DNA of 22,241 nt from Pseudomonadota bacterium (GCA_023390675.1 JAEWCK010000222.1:1-22241); one strand, 5' to 3'. Positions 8,561 through 16,183 are shown, counted from the first letter of the stretch. Program-made: numbers and translations. The notes: generated by a model not told the origin, from the sequence alone.

Positions 8561-9482
8561 AGGGGCTCGCCGGCGCCTTGGCGGCGTCATAGGCGGCGGG
8601 GAGGAAGGGTGCGAGCTGACGCGCGGCGGTGCGACCGAGCAAGCGCTGCAAAATATCGCCGATCTGCGCTTCGCTCAATTGCTCGGCCTGCGGTGCGGTA
8701 ACCTCGATGCGGCGCGCAAGGCTCCAGGCCAGTTCGCATTCTTGGCGGTGATAGTTGAAAAAGCGCGACCCCTCCTCGTAGCGATAGGCAGGCTGCTGGG
8801 GATCCTCCTGGGTCACCACGACCATGTGGTTCGAGCGGTCGAAGCGCCACAGGCTGAACGAGGGCGCGAGCCCGAGCTTGACCTCAAGCATCGGGAAGCG
8901 CGCCTTGGCCTGGATCAGGCAGATGATCGTGGTCAACAATTCGGTTTGGATGCCGCCAGTATCCCACACCCGAGGCGAGAAGGGCGAGCTGCGCGACTTG
9001 CCGCGATAGTCGGCATATTCGGCGCAGAGCGGGACATTGGTCGGGTCGATGATGACGAAGCGGACCTTGACCGTGACCGCACCGCGCTTCGAGCGGGTAC
9101 CGAGGATCGGCAGGATGCGCGAGCGGACATAGCGGCCGGTATGGCCGACATAGTCCCATTCGTCGGCAGTGAGCGCGGCGCGCTCGAGGCGGTTGGAGAT
9201 TAGGTCGGGAAACAGTTCGCCAATCACCGGAGTACGCTGGCCGTTGCTGGGTGCGCTCACCCACCAGAAGAAGGTGCCAATCACCGCCGAAACCAGGATC
9301 GTCGACAAGAGCCCGTCGAGCGAGCTGCGGATCAGCGAGTCATAATTGACCTTGCCGCCGACCTTTTCGACAAAGACGAAGAAGCGCAGCCCGATCGCCA
9401 AGCCCAGCAGCACCGCGACCAGCAGCAGCACCGTTCGCCGGTGCGCGCCGATCACGGCGCGCAGGTTCAACCCTTCTTCCAT
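8553..9482 (-). CDS. Two-helix membrane protein with cytosolic domain, possibly PLD-like
   Basis: 309 residues. TM1 is about residues 17-38 (TVLLLVAVLLGLAIGLRFFV) and TM2 about 56-76 (LDGLLSTILVSAVIGTFFWW). The remaining 230 residues are soluble and probably cytosolic. That part has the pattern of a phospholipase-D-like fold without its catalytic HKD: a helix, then VTVKVRFVIIDPTNVPLC, then a charged R-rich segment, a helix, MLEVKLGLAP, and a strand with DRSNHMVVVTQEDP. This fold call is pattern-based and weak. ATG at 9482 has a strong purine-rich site (GGGAGGGAAGGA) directly upstream, which decides the start; the frame is open to 9566 without support. It overlaps the cupin-like gene at its 3' end. 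An upstream pair of direct repeats may control it. Function unknown; a sensing or effector role is speculation. Confidence 0.8.
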   Translation of the reverse strand: MEEGLNLRAVIGAHRRTVLLLVAVLLGLAIGLRFFVFVEKVGGKVNYDSLIRSSLDGLLSTILVSAVIGTFFWWVSAPSNGQRTPVIGELFPDLISNRLERAALTADEWDYVGHTGRYVRSRILPILGTRSKRGAVTVKVRFVIIDPTNVPLCAEYADYRGKSRSSPFSPRVWDTGGIQTELLTTIICLIQAKARFPMLEVKLGLAPSFSLWRFDRSNHMVVVTQEDPQQPAYRYEEGSRFFNYHRQECELAWSLARRIEVTAPQAEQLSEAQIGDILQRLLGRTAARQLAPFLPAAYDAAKAPASPYA

Positions 9483-9644
9483 TCCTTCCCTCCCACAGGG
9501 CAGACGACCCCGTCCTGTGGCCAGCGCCGCAGAGAGCGGTGCCTTCAGAAGATGATCGGCCAACAAGAAACCGCAACGACTATCCGCCAGGACATACGAA
9601 TAATCTAAAATGGCCCGAATATATGGAAATACTCGCGAGAATCG

Positions 9645-9681
9645 CCTCCCAAGGTCGTAACTATTCCTTCCTAAGTCGTAA
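9645..9681. promoter_or_regulatory. Two 16-bp direct repeats, 21-bp period (possible operator)
   Basis: CCTCCCAAGGTCGTAA at 9645-9660 and CCTTCCTAAGTCGTAA at 9666-9681 match at 13 of 16 positions and start 21 bp apart, that is two helical turns on the same DNA face. They lie about 165 bp upstream of the start of the two-helix membrane protein. A regulator binding site is an inference; the repeats are seen directly. Confidence 0.5.
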
Positions 9682-9686
9682 AGTGC

Positions 9687-9709
9687 AATAGCCCGGTCAC
9701 TGGGCTATT
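9687..9709. terminator. Terminator-like hairpin
   Basis: A perfect 8-bp stem, AATAGCCC (9687-9694) and GGGCTATT (9702-9709), encloses a 7-base loop. A/T-rich flanks lie on both sides, so it could act in either direction. A true T-tract is short (TTT at 9708-9710). On the minus strand it falls right after the integrase remnant. Confidence 0.45.
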
Positions 9710-9810
9710 TGACGTTGTCGCCGATACGTTCGGCGATCAGAGCTGACCACCGATATCGACCAACGCGTCCGCGCCGAAGAAATCTGTCAGCGTCGCTAGG
9801 CTCTCGTTGC

Positions 9811-10074
9811 TCAGCTTCTGCGTGAACAGCAGCGACAGCCGTTCCTTGGGCCGCGAGCATCGCCGATCTTGATTTTGACAAGGTCGCATCCACGAAGCTT
9901 GCTGTCGATTGCGAGGTCGAACAGCGCCCGGTCGCGAAGCCGTCCCTCGTGCTCGAGAAAGAAGCGAACGGCCCAAATCTGCTTCTGTGTCAGCGGTCGT
10001 TTGGTGCCGACCATTTTGCCAGCGTTCCACGCCGGTCGCGCCTGCATCGCAGGATCATATCTTGAATATCCCAT
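9811..10074 (-). pseudogene. Truncated tyrosine-recombinase (integrase) gene
   Basis: An 87-codon open frame. Residues about 14-72 match the N-terminal part of a well-known family of short site-specific integrases: WNAGKMVGTKRPLTQKQIWA, then FFLEHEGRLRDRALFDLAID and SKLRGCDLVKIKIGD. Intact members go on for another 120 residues or so to the catalytic Arg, His-x-x-Arg and Tyr. Here the family resemblance stops at IKIGD, the frame ends 15 codons later, and no catalytic block is found in any downstream minus-strand frame. It is therefore a deletion remnant rather than a simple frameshift. It marks past mobile-element activity in this segment. ATG at 10074 fits the normal N-terminus of the family. 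Confidence 0.75.
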
Positions 10075-10571
10075 TGACGTTCTCCTCGGCCAGGATGGCC
10101 GCCGAGAAGGTCGCGCTAATGTCTTTGTATCTTGGGGTAGCTGGCAACGTCCGCTAACGCCCCATTGTCGGTCGCTCACTGCGGAAATAGCGTTGCCGTA
10201 AAACTGCCGTTCGTTCAGGCTCGAAAAATTGGAAAAGCGTTCTCCGCCAACCCGCACACTCGCCGGACCATTAGTGGCGCTCGCGATCTTCGTCGCGCTC
10301 TTGGCCTTCGTCGGCTGGGGGGCCCTGCTGACGATGGCAGGCATATAAAAGCCGGCTCCGAACGTCAGCTTTGATGTTATCCTCGCTCCAAAGCGGTCGG
10401 TCGCCAAACCACCCAGTTCACGACGCTCGAAGGCGACAAGTGCTCGGCGATAGCGATCGTGCCGGTAACGACCCAATTTCGGCCGTAGCGAGTGATTCTC
10501 CCCATCGGACTGAGTGAATGACCGACATTGGGTGGGAAGCGGTCCGGCAGCTATTCGTCCGCGTAGCGACT
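10075..10571. other. Decayed intergenic DNA
   Basis: About 500 bp with no convincing gene. Open frames on either strand have no family resemblance and show the broken, mixed composition of decayed DNA. It contains two degenerate copies of an inverted repeat, listed separately. Confidence 0.55.
10149..10544. repeat. Degenerate inverted repeat pair
   Basis: The segment 10149-10182 matches the reverse complement of 10511-10544 at 24 of 34 positions without gaps. The best block is TGTCGGTC followed two bases later by TCACT. Outside this, both copies are preceded by TAGCTG. The same TAGCTGCC start appears again near 10975. These look like worn copies of a dispersed intergenic sequence; whether the pair once bounded a mobile unit is not known. 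Confidence 0.5.
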
Positions 10572-10895
10572 TTAGCGGACGATCCGGGCCTCCCCGATCA
10601 GCTTGCCTTCCCAAAGGAAGAAGCGCTCGGCGGCGGACAATGCCTTCACAGCCTCGGGTCCAGACATGAAGATGAAGCCGACCCGACGTTCCTCACCCGG
10701 CATCATGGGGCGATCTACAAGGGGATACCCGTCCCAAGCTTCTTGGACCTCCCTGTCGATGCTGCAAGGACAACCGTAGCCGAGCACCAAAGGCAGCCTC
10801 TTTCCACCTTCCTCTGTGGAATAGAGACGGAGATCTGCAATCAACTCAGGCGTGCCTTGAGTCAAACGCTCACGGAGGGTCGTCGCGCGGTCCAT
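10572..10895 (-). CDS. Small protein resembling EF-Tu domain III
   Basis: 107 residues. Three blocks line up in order with the C-terminal beta-barrel (domain III) of elongation factor Tu: ADLRLYSTEEGGKRLPLVLGY (residues 20-40) with the EF-Tu strand and EEGG-turn, PMMPGEERRVGFIFM (63-77) with its MVMPGD block, and AERFFLWEGKLIGEARIV (89-106) with RFAIREGGRTVGAGVV. There is no GTPase domain, so it cannot be a translation factor by itself; such free-standing barrels occur as uncharacterised proteins in alphaproteobacteria (recalled). ATG at 10895 is the only start that keeps the whole fold; no good Shine-Dalgarno sequence precedes it. It is divergent from the ATP-grasp gene across 211 bp. Alternative: a pseudogene in slow decay, but the frame is intact. 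Confidence 0.72.
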   Translation of the reverse strand: MDRATTLRERLTQGTPELIADLRLYSTEEGGKRLPLVLGYGCPCSIDREVQEAWDGYPLVDRPMMPGEERRVGFIFMSGPEAVKALSAAERFFLWEGKLIGEARIVR

Positions 10896-11106
10896 GCAGC
10901 GGCTTAGAACACAATCTCAAAACGTCGACTATCAGGATTCTACAAAGACGCCGGATCGGCAGAAAGTGGGGCGGTAGCTGCCGTTCGACGTCGGCATGAA
11001 TTAACGACCGCTTTCGGGTGCCGCAGTAAACGAGCTGAACGGCGTAAATTAGGGCGCAAAGCAGCCGCCGCAGCTAGCTACCACGTTCACCCCATCCCTT
11101 GTTGCC

Positions 11107-13629
11107 ATGCAGCATCTTCTGCCCCAAAACCCGCCCCGGGCTTTTGGGGACGCGAGAGTGGCGAGCGCCGCGAGCTTATTCGACGCAGGCACGATCGCCG
11201 ACCGGTGGATCGCCGATTATTGCGCCGCGCGCCACGAAGCCGACGTGCTGTGCGCCGACGATGCCGCATGGGCCGGGCTGTTCGAGGAGCTCGCCCAGCT
11301 CGCCGGCGACAGCCTCGAGCCCGCGCGCGAGCGCGCGCAGCGCCATGCCGCGGATATCGGCACCGGCTTCCGCATCGCCGGCGAAGGCGAGGAGCGCCCC
11401 TGGCCGCTCTCCCCCGTCCCGCTGCTGATCGCCGAGGCCGAGTGGCAGGGGATCGCCGCCGGGATCGCCCAGCGCGCCCAATTGATGGAGCGCGTCCTCG
11501 CCGACATCTACGGCTCGGGCGCGCTGATCGCCGACGGGCGCCTTCCCGCGGCGCTCGTCACCGGCAGCCCCTTCTTCCTGCGCCCGCTCGCGCATCTCGA
11601 TCCGCCCGGCGGGCACCACCTCCAGTTCGCCGCCTTCGATCTCTGCCGCGGCCCCGGCGGCGAGTGGCGCGTGCTCGCCGATCACCTGCGCAATCCCGCC
11701 GGCGCGGGCTATGCGCTCGAGAACCGGCTGGCGATGGCGCGCACGCTCGGGGGCTTGCAGACCCGGCTCAACATGGCGCGCCACGCCCCCTTCTTCGCCG
11801 CCTTTCGCGACGGGATCGCCGCCTGCTGCCGCCGCGCCGATCCGCGGATCGGGCTGCTCACGCCCGGGCGGCTCAACCCCAGCTATGCCGAGCAGGCGCA
11901 TCTCGCGCGCTATCTCGGCTTCCTCCTCGTCGAGGGCGCCGACCTCACCGCGCTCGACGACAAGCTCTATCTGCGCACGATTGCGGGGCTGAAACGCGTC
12001 GATGCGGTGTGGCACCGGCTCGATCCGCGCCTCCTCGATCCGCTCGCGCTCGACAGCCATTCGACGATCGGCGTCCCCGGGCTGATCGACGCGATGGCCG
12101 CGGGCGATGTCGTCGTCGCCAATGCGCCCGGCGCGGGCGTGCTCGAAGCCCCGGCCTTCGCCGCCTTCGCCCCGGCGCTGGCCGAAGCGCTCGGCGAACC
12201 GCTCGCGCTCCCCAACATCGCCACCTGGTGGTGCGGGCAGGATGCCGAGCGGGCGTATGTCGAGGCGCATCTCGATAGCCTGCTGGTCGGCCCCGCCTTC
12301 GGCGTCCCCACGCTCGGTCTGCCCGACGGCAAGCCCGTGCTCGGCGGCACACTCGCCGGCGAGGCGCGCGCGGCCTTGCTCGCCGATATGGCGCGGCGCC
12401 CGCAGGATTATGTCGGGCAGGAAGTCGTCCGCCTCTCGACCATGCCCGTCGTCGCCGAGGATCGCCTCGTCCCGCGTCCCTTCACGCTGCGCGTCTTCGC
12501 GGCGCGCGATGCCGACGGCGCATGGACCGTCCTCCCCGGCGGCTTCGCGCGGATCGCCGAGCATCCCGATGCCCGCGCGGCGCTGATGGGCGAGGGGAGC
12601 TGGTCGGCGGACGTCTGCGTCCATGGCCCCGATCCGGTCGATCCGGTGTCGCTGCTCCCTTCGGGCGATTCGACCCAGCTGCGCCGCAATCCGGGCACGC
12701 TGCCCAGCCGCGTCGCCGACAACATGTTCTGGCTCGGCCGCTATCTCGAGCGCGGCGAGGCCTTGCTCGGGCTCATCCGCGTGCTGCTCGGCCATTCGAT
12801 CAGCGCGGACACCGGCGCGGCGCTTTCGGCCGACACGGTCGGGCGGCTCGCACGGTTGATCGCCTGGGCGAATGCCGCGCCCGAGCCCCGCGCCCTGAAG
12901 CGCGCCGACCTGACCCAGCTCGCCCGCACCGCGCTCGAGGACGACGGCAACGGCTGGAATTCGGTCCGCGCGATCAACGCGCGCGCGCGGGACATCGGCG
13001 CGGTGTCGCGCGAGCGGCTCTCGGCCGACATGATCCGCCTGCTCGACGCGCCGTTCCCCGCCAGGGGCTCGCTGCTCGATCGCGCCGGGTCGCTCCAGCG
13101 CCGCTATTCGGCGCTCGCCGGGCTCGCCGCCGAGCATATGGGGCGCACCGATGCGTGGCGCTTCCACGACATGGGCCGCCGCGTCGAGCGCGCCGTCGCC
13201 GCGATCGGCTTCATCCGCGCCTTCGGCGGCGCGCAGGCGACCAGCGACGATCTGTCCACGCTGCTCGACCTGGCGGACAGCCAGATCAGCTACCGCCAAC
13301 GCTATCTGACCGGGATGGCGCGCGTCCCCGTGCTCGATCTGGTCACCCTGGACGGGGGCAATCCGCGCGGAGTGGCGTTTCAGGTCGCGGCGATCTCGGC
13401 GCATCTCAACGCGCTGCCCCTGCTCTCGGACGACGGCCTGGCCGAGCCCCAGCAGGAGCAGGCGCGCGCGCTGGCGGCGATGCTGGTGACTGCGCACGCC
13501 ACGCGGATCGACGACAATTGGTTTACCCAGGTCGCCGATCGCCTCGCCAGAATTTCCGATGCAATATCAAGGCGTTACTTTCTCCAGGGCGCCGAACCCC
13601 TCCGCGCCGCGGGCATGGTTTTGGCGTAA
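11107..13629 (+). CDS. Circularly permuted ATP-grasp / alpha-E fusion protein
   Basis: 840 residues in two parts. Residues about 60-520 are a circularly permuted ATP-grasp domain, with GLLTPGRLNPSYAEQAHLAR starting near 249, then LVEGADLT, IDAMAAGDVVVANAPGAG and LPNIATWWCG. Residues about 530-835 are the helical alpha-E domain, beginning LPSRVADNMFWLGRYLERGE. In related genomes these are separate neighbouring genes or a fusion, next to a transglutaminase; comparative work has proposed that they form a peptide ligase acting with a protease, but no substrate is known. Here the transglutaminase gene follows after 5 bp, which fits. ATG 11107 is the first Met upstream of homology; no Shine-Dalgarno sequence is visible, so leaderless translation or a later start cannot be excluded. 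Confidence 0.93.
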   Translation: MQHLLPQNPPRAFGDARVASAASLFDAGTIADRWIADYCAARHEADVLCADDAAWAGLFEELAQLAGDSLEPARERAQRHAADIGTGFRIAGEGEERPWPLSPVPLLIAEAEWQGIAAGIAQRAQLMERVLADIYGSGALIADGRLPAALVTGSPFFLRPLAHLDPPGGHHLQFAAFDLCRGPGGEWRVLADHLRNPAGAGYALENRLAMARTLGGLQTRLNMARHAPFFAAFRDGIAACCRRADPRIGLLTPGRLNPSYAEQAHLARYLGFLLVEGADLTALDDKLYLRTIAGLKRVDAVWHRLDPRLLDPLALDSHSTIGVPGLIDAMAAGDVVVANAPGAGVLEAPAFAAFAPALAEALGEPLALPNIATWWCGQDAERAYVEAHLDSLLVGPAFGVPTLGLPDGKPVLGGTLAGEARAALLADMARRPQDYVGQEVVRLSTMPVVAEDRLVPRPFTLRVFAARDADGAWTVLPGGFARIAEHPDARAALMGEGSWSADVCVHGPDPVDPVSLLPSGDSTQLRRNPGTLPSRVADNMFWLGRYLERGEALLGLIRVLLGHSISADTGAALSADTVGRLARLIAWANAAPEPRALKRADLTQLARTALEDDGNGWNSVRAINARARDIGAVSRERLSADMIRLLDAPFPARGSLLDRAGSLQRRYSALAGLAAEHMGRTDAWRFHDMGRRVERAVAAIGFIRAFGGAQATSDDLSTLLDLADSQISYRQRYLTGMARVPVLDLVTLDGGNPRGVAFQVAAISAHLNALPLLSDDGLAEPQQEQARALAAMLVTAHATRIDDNWFTQVADRLARISDAISRRYFLQGAEPLRAAGMVLA

Positions 13630-13634
13630 ACCAG

Positions 13635-14525
13635 ATGCTCTACAAAATCCGCCACATCACTCGCTTCGACTATGCCCGCCCGGTAGCCTTCGCCCGCTGC
13701 AACCTCCGCCTGAAGCCGATCCTCTGGTCCGGCCAGCAGGTCGAAGACTATGCCCTCAGCATCGAACCGGGCGGCCGCACTCATGTCGCCCGCGCCGAAG
13801 CCGGCCTCGCCAACGTCATGCGCCTCGTCGTCGAAGCCCCGGTGCGCAGCCTGACGATCGAGAGCAGCGCCCGCGTCCGCGTCGACCGTCCCGTTCCGGT
13901 GCCGCGGGCAAGCGATCCCACCCTCGGCGAGATCGCCGCGCTGGCCCGCGCCAGCCGCGACGCTTCGCCCGCAGGACCCGCCGCCTATCTCTTCCCCTCG
14001 CCGCTGATCCCGCTCGACCGCGACATCGCCGATTGGTGCGCCGCCGATCTCGATCCGGATCGCGGTGCGCTCGAAGCCGCCTTCGCGCTCGCCACGCGGA
14101 TCCAGCGCGACTTCGCCTTCGATCCCAGCGCAACGCTGGTCGACACGCCCCCGCACGAAGCGTTCCGGAAGCGGGGAGGCGTCTGCCAGGATTTCGCGCA
14201 GATCATGATCTCGGGGCTGCGCGCCGCCGGACTCCCCGCGTCCTATGCCTCGGGCTATCTCCGTACGCTCCCGCCACCCGGCAAGCCGCGCCTCGTCGGC
14301 GCAGACGCGACACATGCCTGGGTGCTGCTCTGGTGCGGGATCGATCTCGGCTGGGTCGGCGTCGATCCCACCAACGGCATCTGGATGGCCGGCGACCACG
14401 TCGTCGTCGCGATCGGCCGCGACTATGCCGACATCGCTCCGATCGACGGTATCGTCCTCGGATCGGGCGCGCAGAAAATGGACGTATCAGTCGATGTCGA
14501 GCCGCTCGAGGAAGTGGCCGCCTAG
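13635..14525 (+). CDS. Transglutaminase-like cysteine protease family protein
   Basis: 296 residues. The N-terminal region (MLYKIRHITRFDYARPV, then CNLRLKP) is the bacterial transglutaminase N-terminal domain. The catalytic domain follows at about residues 155-260, with the full triad: Cys184 in GGVCQDFAQ, His227 in ATHAWV and Asp244 in GVDPTN. Bacterial members mostly act as proteases rather than crosslinkers. It starts 5 bp after the ATP-grasp/alpha-E gene, so the two form one operon and probably act on the same peptide or protein substrate (inference). There is no signal peptide, so it should be cytoplasmic. Its TAG stop shares the tetramer CTAG with the stop of the convergent lysR gene. 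Confidence 0.95.
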   Translation: MLYKIRHITRFDYARPVAFARCNLRLKPILWSGQQVEDYALSIEPGGRTHVARAEAGLANVMRLVVEAPVRSLTIESSARVRVDRPVPVPRASDPTLGEIAALARASRDASPAGPAAYLFPSPLIPLDRDIADWCAADLDPDRGALEAAFALATRIQRDFAFDPSATLVDTPPHEAFRKRGGVCQDFAQIMISGLRAAGLPASYASGYLRTLPPPGKPRLVGADATHAWVLLWCGIDLGWVGVDPTNGIWMAGDHVVVAIGRDYADIAPIDGIVLGSGAQKMDVSVDVEPLEEVAA

Positions 14526-15406
14526 ACCTCGCCCTGCAGCTGCGGGCGCAGGCGCTCGACATGGTCGAGGATGAAGTCGAGGAACGCCCGCGCCTCCGCC
14601 CGCCCGCGCAGCCGTTCGGCATAGACGAGCCAGAGCGGCGCGGCCGTGTCCATTACGAAGCAGCGCTTGAGCCCGGGATCGGCGTCTCCGGTCATGCACG
14701 GCAGCAGCCCCACGCAATAGCCCGCGCGCAGCACTGCGCCCAGTGCGCCGATGCTGTTGGTCACGTCGACGATCTTCGCGTGCGGCGCATCGCGGCGCAC
14801 TGCCTCGACCACCGCGCCGCCCAGCGTCGCGAGCGGATGGCTGGCGAGGGCTTGCGGGTCGCCGGGCACGCCATTGGCATCGGCATAGGCGGTGCTGCAA
14901 TAGAAGCCCCAGCGCATATCGGGCAGCCGCTTCTGGATCAGGCCCGGGTCGTTGCCGGCGATCAGCGAGCCCCTGAGCGCAATGTCCGCCTCGCCCGCGA
15001 CGATGTCGACCAGCCGGTCGGTGATGTCGAGCTCGATCACCAGCTCGGGGTGATGCGCACGGAAGGCGGCGATCGCCGGCGCCGCCATCGTATCGCCGAG
15101 CGCGTCGCTCGTGGTCAGGCGGATCGTGCGGAGCCCGGTGCGCCGCGCCGCCTGCGCGCTGCTGTCGAATTGCGCCGCCGCCTCGGCCAGCGCCCGCGCG
15201 GGCGCGACCAGCGCTTCGCCCTCGGGGGTGAGTGCATAGCCGCTCGCCGAGCGATCGAACAGGCTAAGCCCCAGCGCCGCCTCGAGCGCCGCGATCCGCC
15301 GCGCGCAAGTGGTCTGGTTGACGCCCAGCGCACGCGCCGCGCCCAGCGTCGTCCCGCTTTCGGCTACGGCGAGGAAATAGCGCGCATCGGTCCAGTCCCA
15401 GCGCAT
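14522..15406 (-). CDS. LysR-family transcriptional regulator
   Basis: 294 residues. The winged helix-turn-helix spans about residues 1-60: DWTDARYFLAVAESGTTLGAA, then RALGVNQTTCARRIAALEAA and LGLSLFDRS. The rest is the periplasmic-binding-protein-like effector domain, with DITDRLVDIVAGEADIALRG and, near its end, AGYCVGLLPCM. LysR proteins commonly control a divergent neighbour; here that is the 34-residue protein and the VOC-like protein on the plus strand. Two inverted repeats lie 11-42 bp upstream of the start and are likely its operator. ATG at 15406 begins directly at the HTH; the longer frame upstream is shadow sequence. The effector molecule is unknown. Confidence 0.94.
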   Translation of the reverse strand: MRWDWTDARYFLAVAESGTTLGAARALGVNQTTCARRIAALEAALGLSLFDRSASGYALTPEGEALVAPARALAEAAAQFDSSAQAARRTGLRTIRLTTSDALGDTMAAPAIAAFRAHHPELVIELDITDRLVDIVAGEADIALRGSLIAGNDPGLIQKRLPDMRWGFYCSTAYADANGVPGDPQALASHPLATLGGAVVEAVRRDAPHAKIVDVTNSIGALGAVLRAGYCVGLLPCMTGDADPGLKRCFVMDTAAPLWLVYAERLRGRAEARAFLDFILDHVERLRPQLQGEV

Positions 15407-15416
15407 TGCGGCCCTT

Positions 15417-15448
15417 CTGCAAAATTGCAGAGCCATGTTGCGACATGG
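15417..15448. promoter_or_regulatory. Two inverted repeats, probable LysR operator
   Basis: CTGCAAAATTGCAG (15417-15430; 6-bp arms, spacer AA) and CCATGTTGCGACATGG (15433-15448; 6-bp arms, spacer TGCG) stand side by side in the 154-bp gap between lysR and the divergent 34-codon gene. The first has a T-N10-A core, close to the T-N11-A of LysR sites. Binding is inferred from position and symmetry. Confidence 0.6.
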
Positions 15449-15560
15449 TCGATTTTCTGTCGAGCCCCGCGCGGCTAGCCGGTGTCCATCACCAACGACG
15501 CGGCTCCGGCACGCGCTTCGGCGCGAATGGCGAAGCCATGTCCGAAACGGAGGACGAGAA

Positions 15561-15665
15561 ATGACCGACAAAGATTGTGCGCGCCGCCAGGCCGAGCTTC
15601 CGCACTTGCTGCTGTTCCTCGCGTTGGGGAGCATTCCCTTCGCACTGTTCATCCCGATGGCCTGA
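15561..15665 (+). CDS. 34-residue single-pass membrane miniprotein
   Basis: A short gene with a good ribosome site (GGAGGA, 15549-15554) 6 bp before ATG. The product has a charged N-terminus (MTDKDCARRQAELPH), one hydrophobic helix of about 18 residues (LLLFLALGSIPFALFIPM) and ends PMA. It is too short to compare with families from memory. It lies 11 bp before the VOC-like gene and its stop is close to that gene's GAGGAGG site, so the two look co-translated. It is the first gene divergent from lysR. Expression is inferred from the RBS, codon use and spacing. Confidence 0.6.
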   Translation: MTDKDCARRQAELPHLLLFLALGSIPFALFIPMA

Positions 15666-15676
15666 GGAGGAACGCG

Positions 15677-16162
15677 ATGCTCTTTCACGCCAGCTTCACC
15701 GCCGCCGATCCGGCGCGCGCCGCGAGTGCGGTCGCCGCGATCTGGGGGGAGGGCCGGGCGCTGCCCGTACCCTTCCTCGCCGAGGGCACCTGGATCGCGA
15801 TGACCGGCGACGTCCATGGCACGATGATCGAAGTGCTGCCGCGCGGCACCGAGTTCCACCATCAGCCCGGCGAGCATCTCGCGGTGCGCGCAGGCGAGGG
15901 CGCGCGCGAGAGCGGATTCCACCTGCTCACCGGTTCGCCCTTCGACGCCGAGCGCGTCATCGCGATCGCCGCCGCGCATGGCTTCGCGGCGCATCTCGCC
16001 GATCATGGCGGGCTCGACGTGATCGAGGTCTGGATCGACGGCAGCTTCCTCCTCGAAGTCATCACGCCGGAGGTCCAGGCGCAATATCGCGAGCGCGTGA
16101 CGATCGCCAATGCCGAGACGCTTTCGGCCGCAACCTACGGCACTGAAGCGCTCGCCGCCTGA
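15677..16162 (+). CDS. Probable VOC (glyoxalase-like) superfamily protein
   Basis: 161 residues that read as two consecutive beta-alpha-beta modules of similar order: FHASFTAADPARAASAVAAI ending IEVLP, and GFHLLTGSPFDAERVIAIAA ending LLEVITP. At the positions where VOC metalloenzymes bind metal there is His4, Glu52, His82 and Glu127, the 2-His/2-Glu set of glyoxalase I. This assignment is my own reading and was not checked against a profile; without it the protein is a hypothetical. GAGGAGG precedes ATG 15677, which decides the start over the longer frame. It is downstream of the membrane miniprotein and probably under control of the divergent LysR. Confidence 0.75.
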   Translation: MLFHASFTAADPARAASAVAAIWGEGRALPVPFLAEGTWIAMTGDVHGTMIEVLPRGTEFHHQPGEHLAVRAGEGARESGFHLLTGSPFDAERVIAIAAAHGFAAHLADHGGLDVIEVWIDGSFLLEVITPEVQAQYRERVTIANAETLSAATYGTEALAA

Positions 16163-16183
16163 AAGCCTTGCGAAAATCCCGGG

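Larger units (their letters stand above)
9483..9810. other. AT-richer promoter/intergenic region
   Basis: 328 bp upstream of the membrane-protein gene, clearly more AT-rich than the surroundings at 9590-9710 (for example AATATATGGAAAT at 9618-9630), as expected of a promoter region or imported DNA. It holds a pair of direct repeats and a terminator-like hairpin, both listed separately. Frames ending at 9705 and 9737 on the minus strand continue out of the integrase remnant, but I cannot assign their tails. Confidence 0.5.

Noticed and set aside
9705..9893. Minus-strand frames ending at 9705 and 9737 as the C-terminus of the integrase
   Set aside because: They lack the HxxR and Tyr catalytic blocks and are too short, so they cannot restore the recombinase by frameshift; their origin is unresolved.
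10518..10907. 129-codon plus-strand frame
   Set aside because: It lies opposite the EF-Tu-like gene, which has convincing family resemblance; this frame has none.
11176..13497. 773-codon open frame antisense to the ATP-grasp/alpha-E gene
   Set aside because: Same shadow effect in GC-rich coding DNA; the plus-strand protein is a clear family member.
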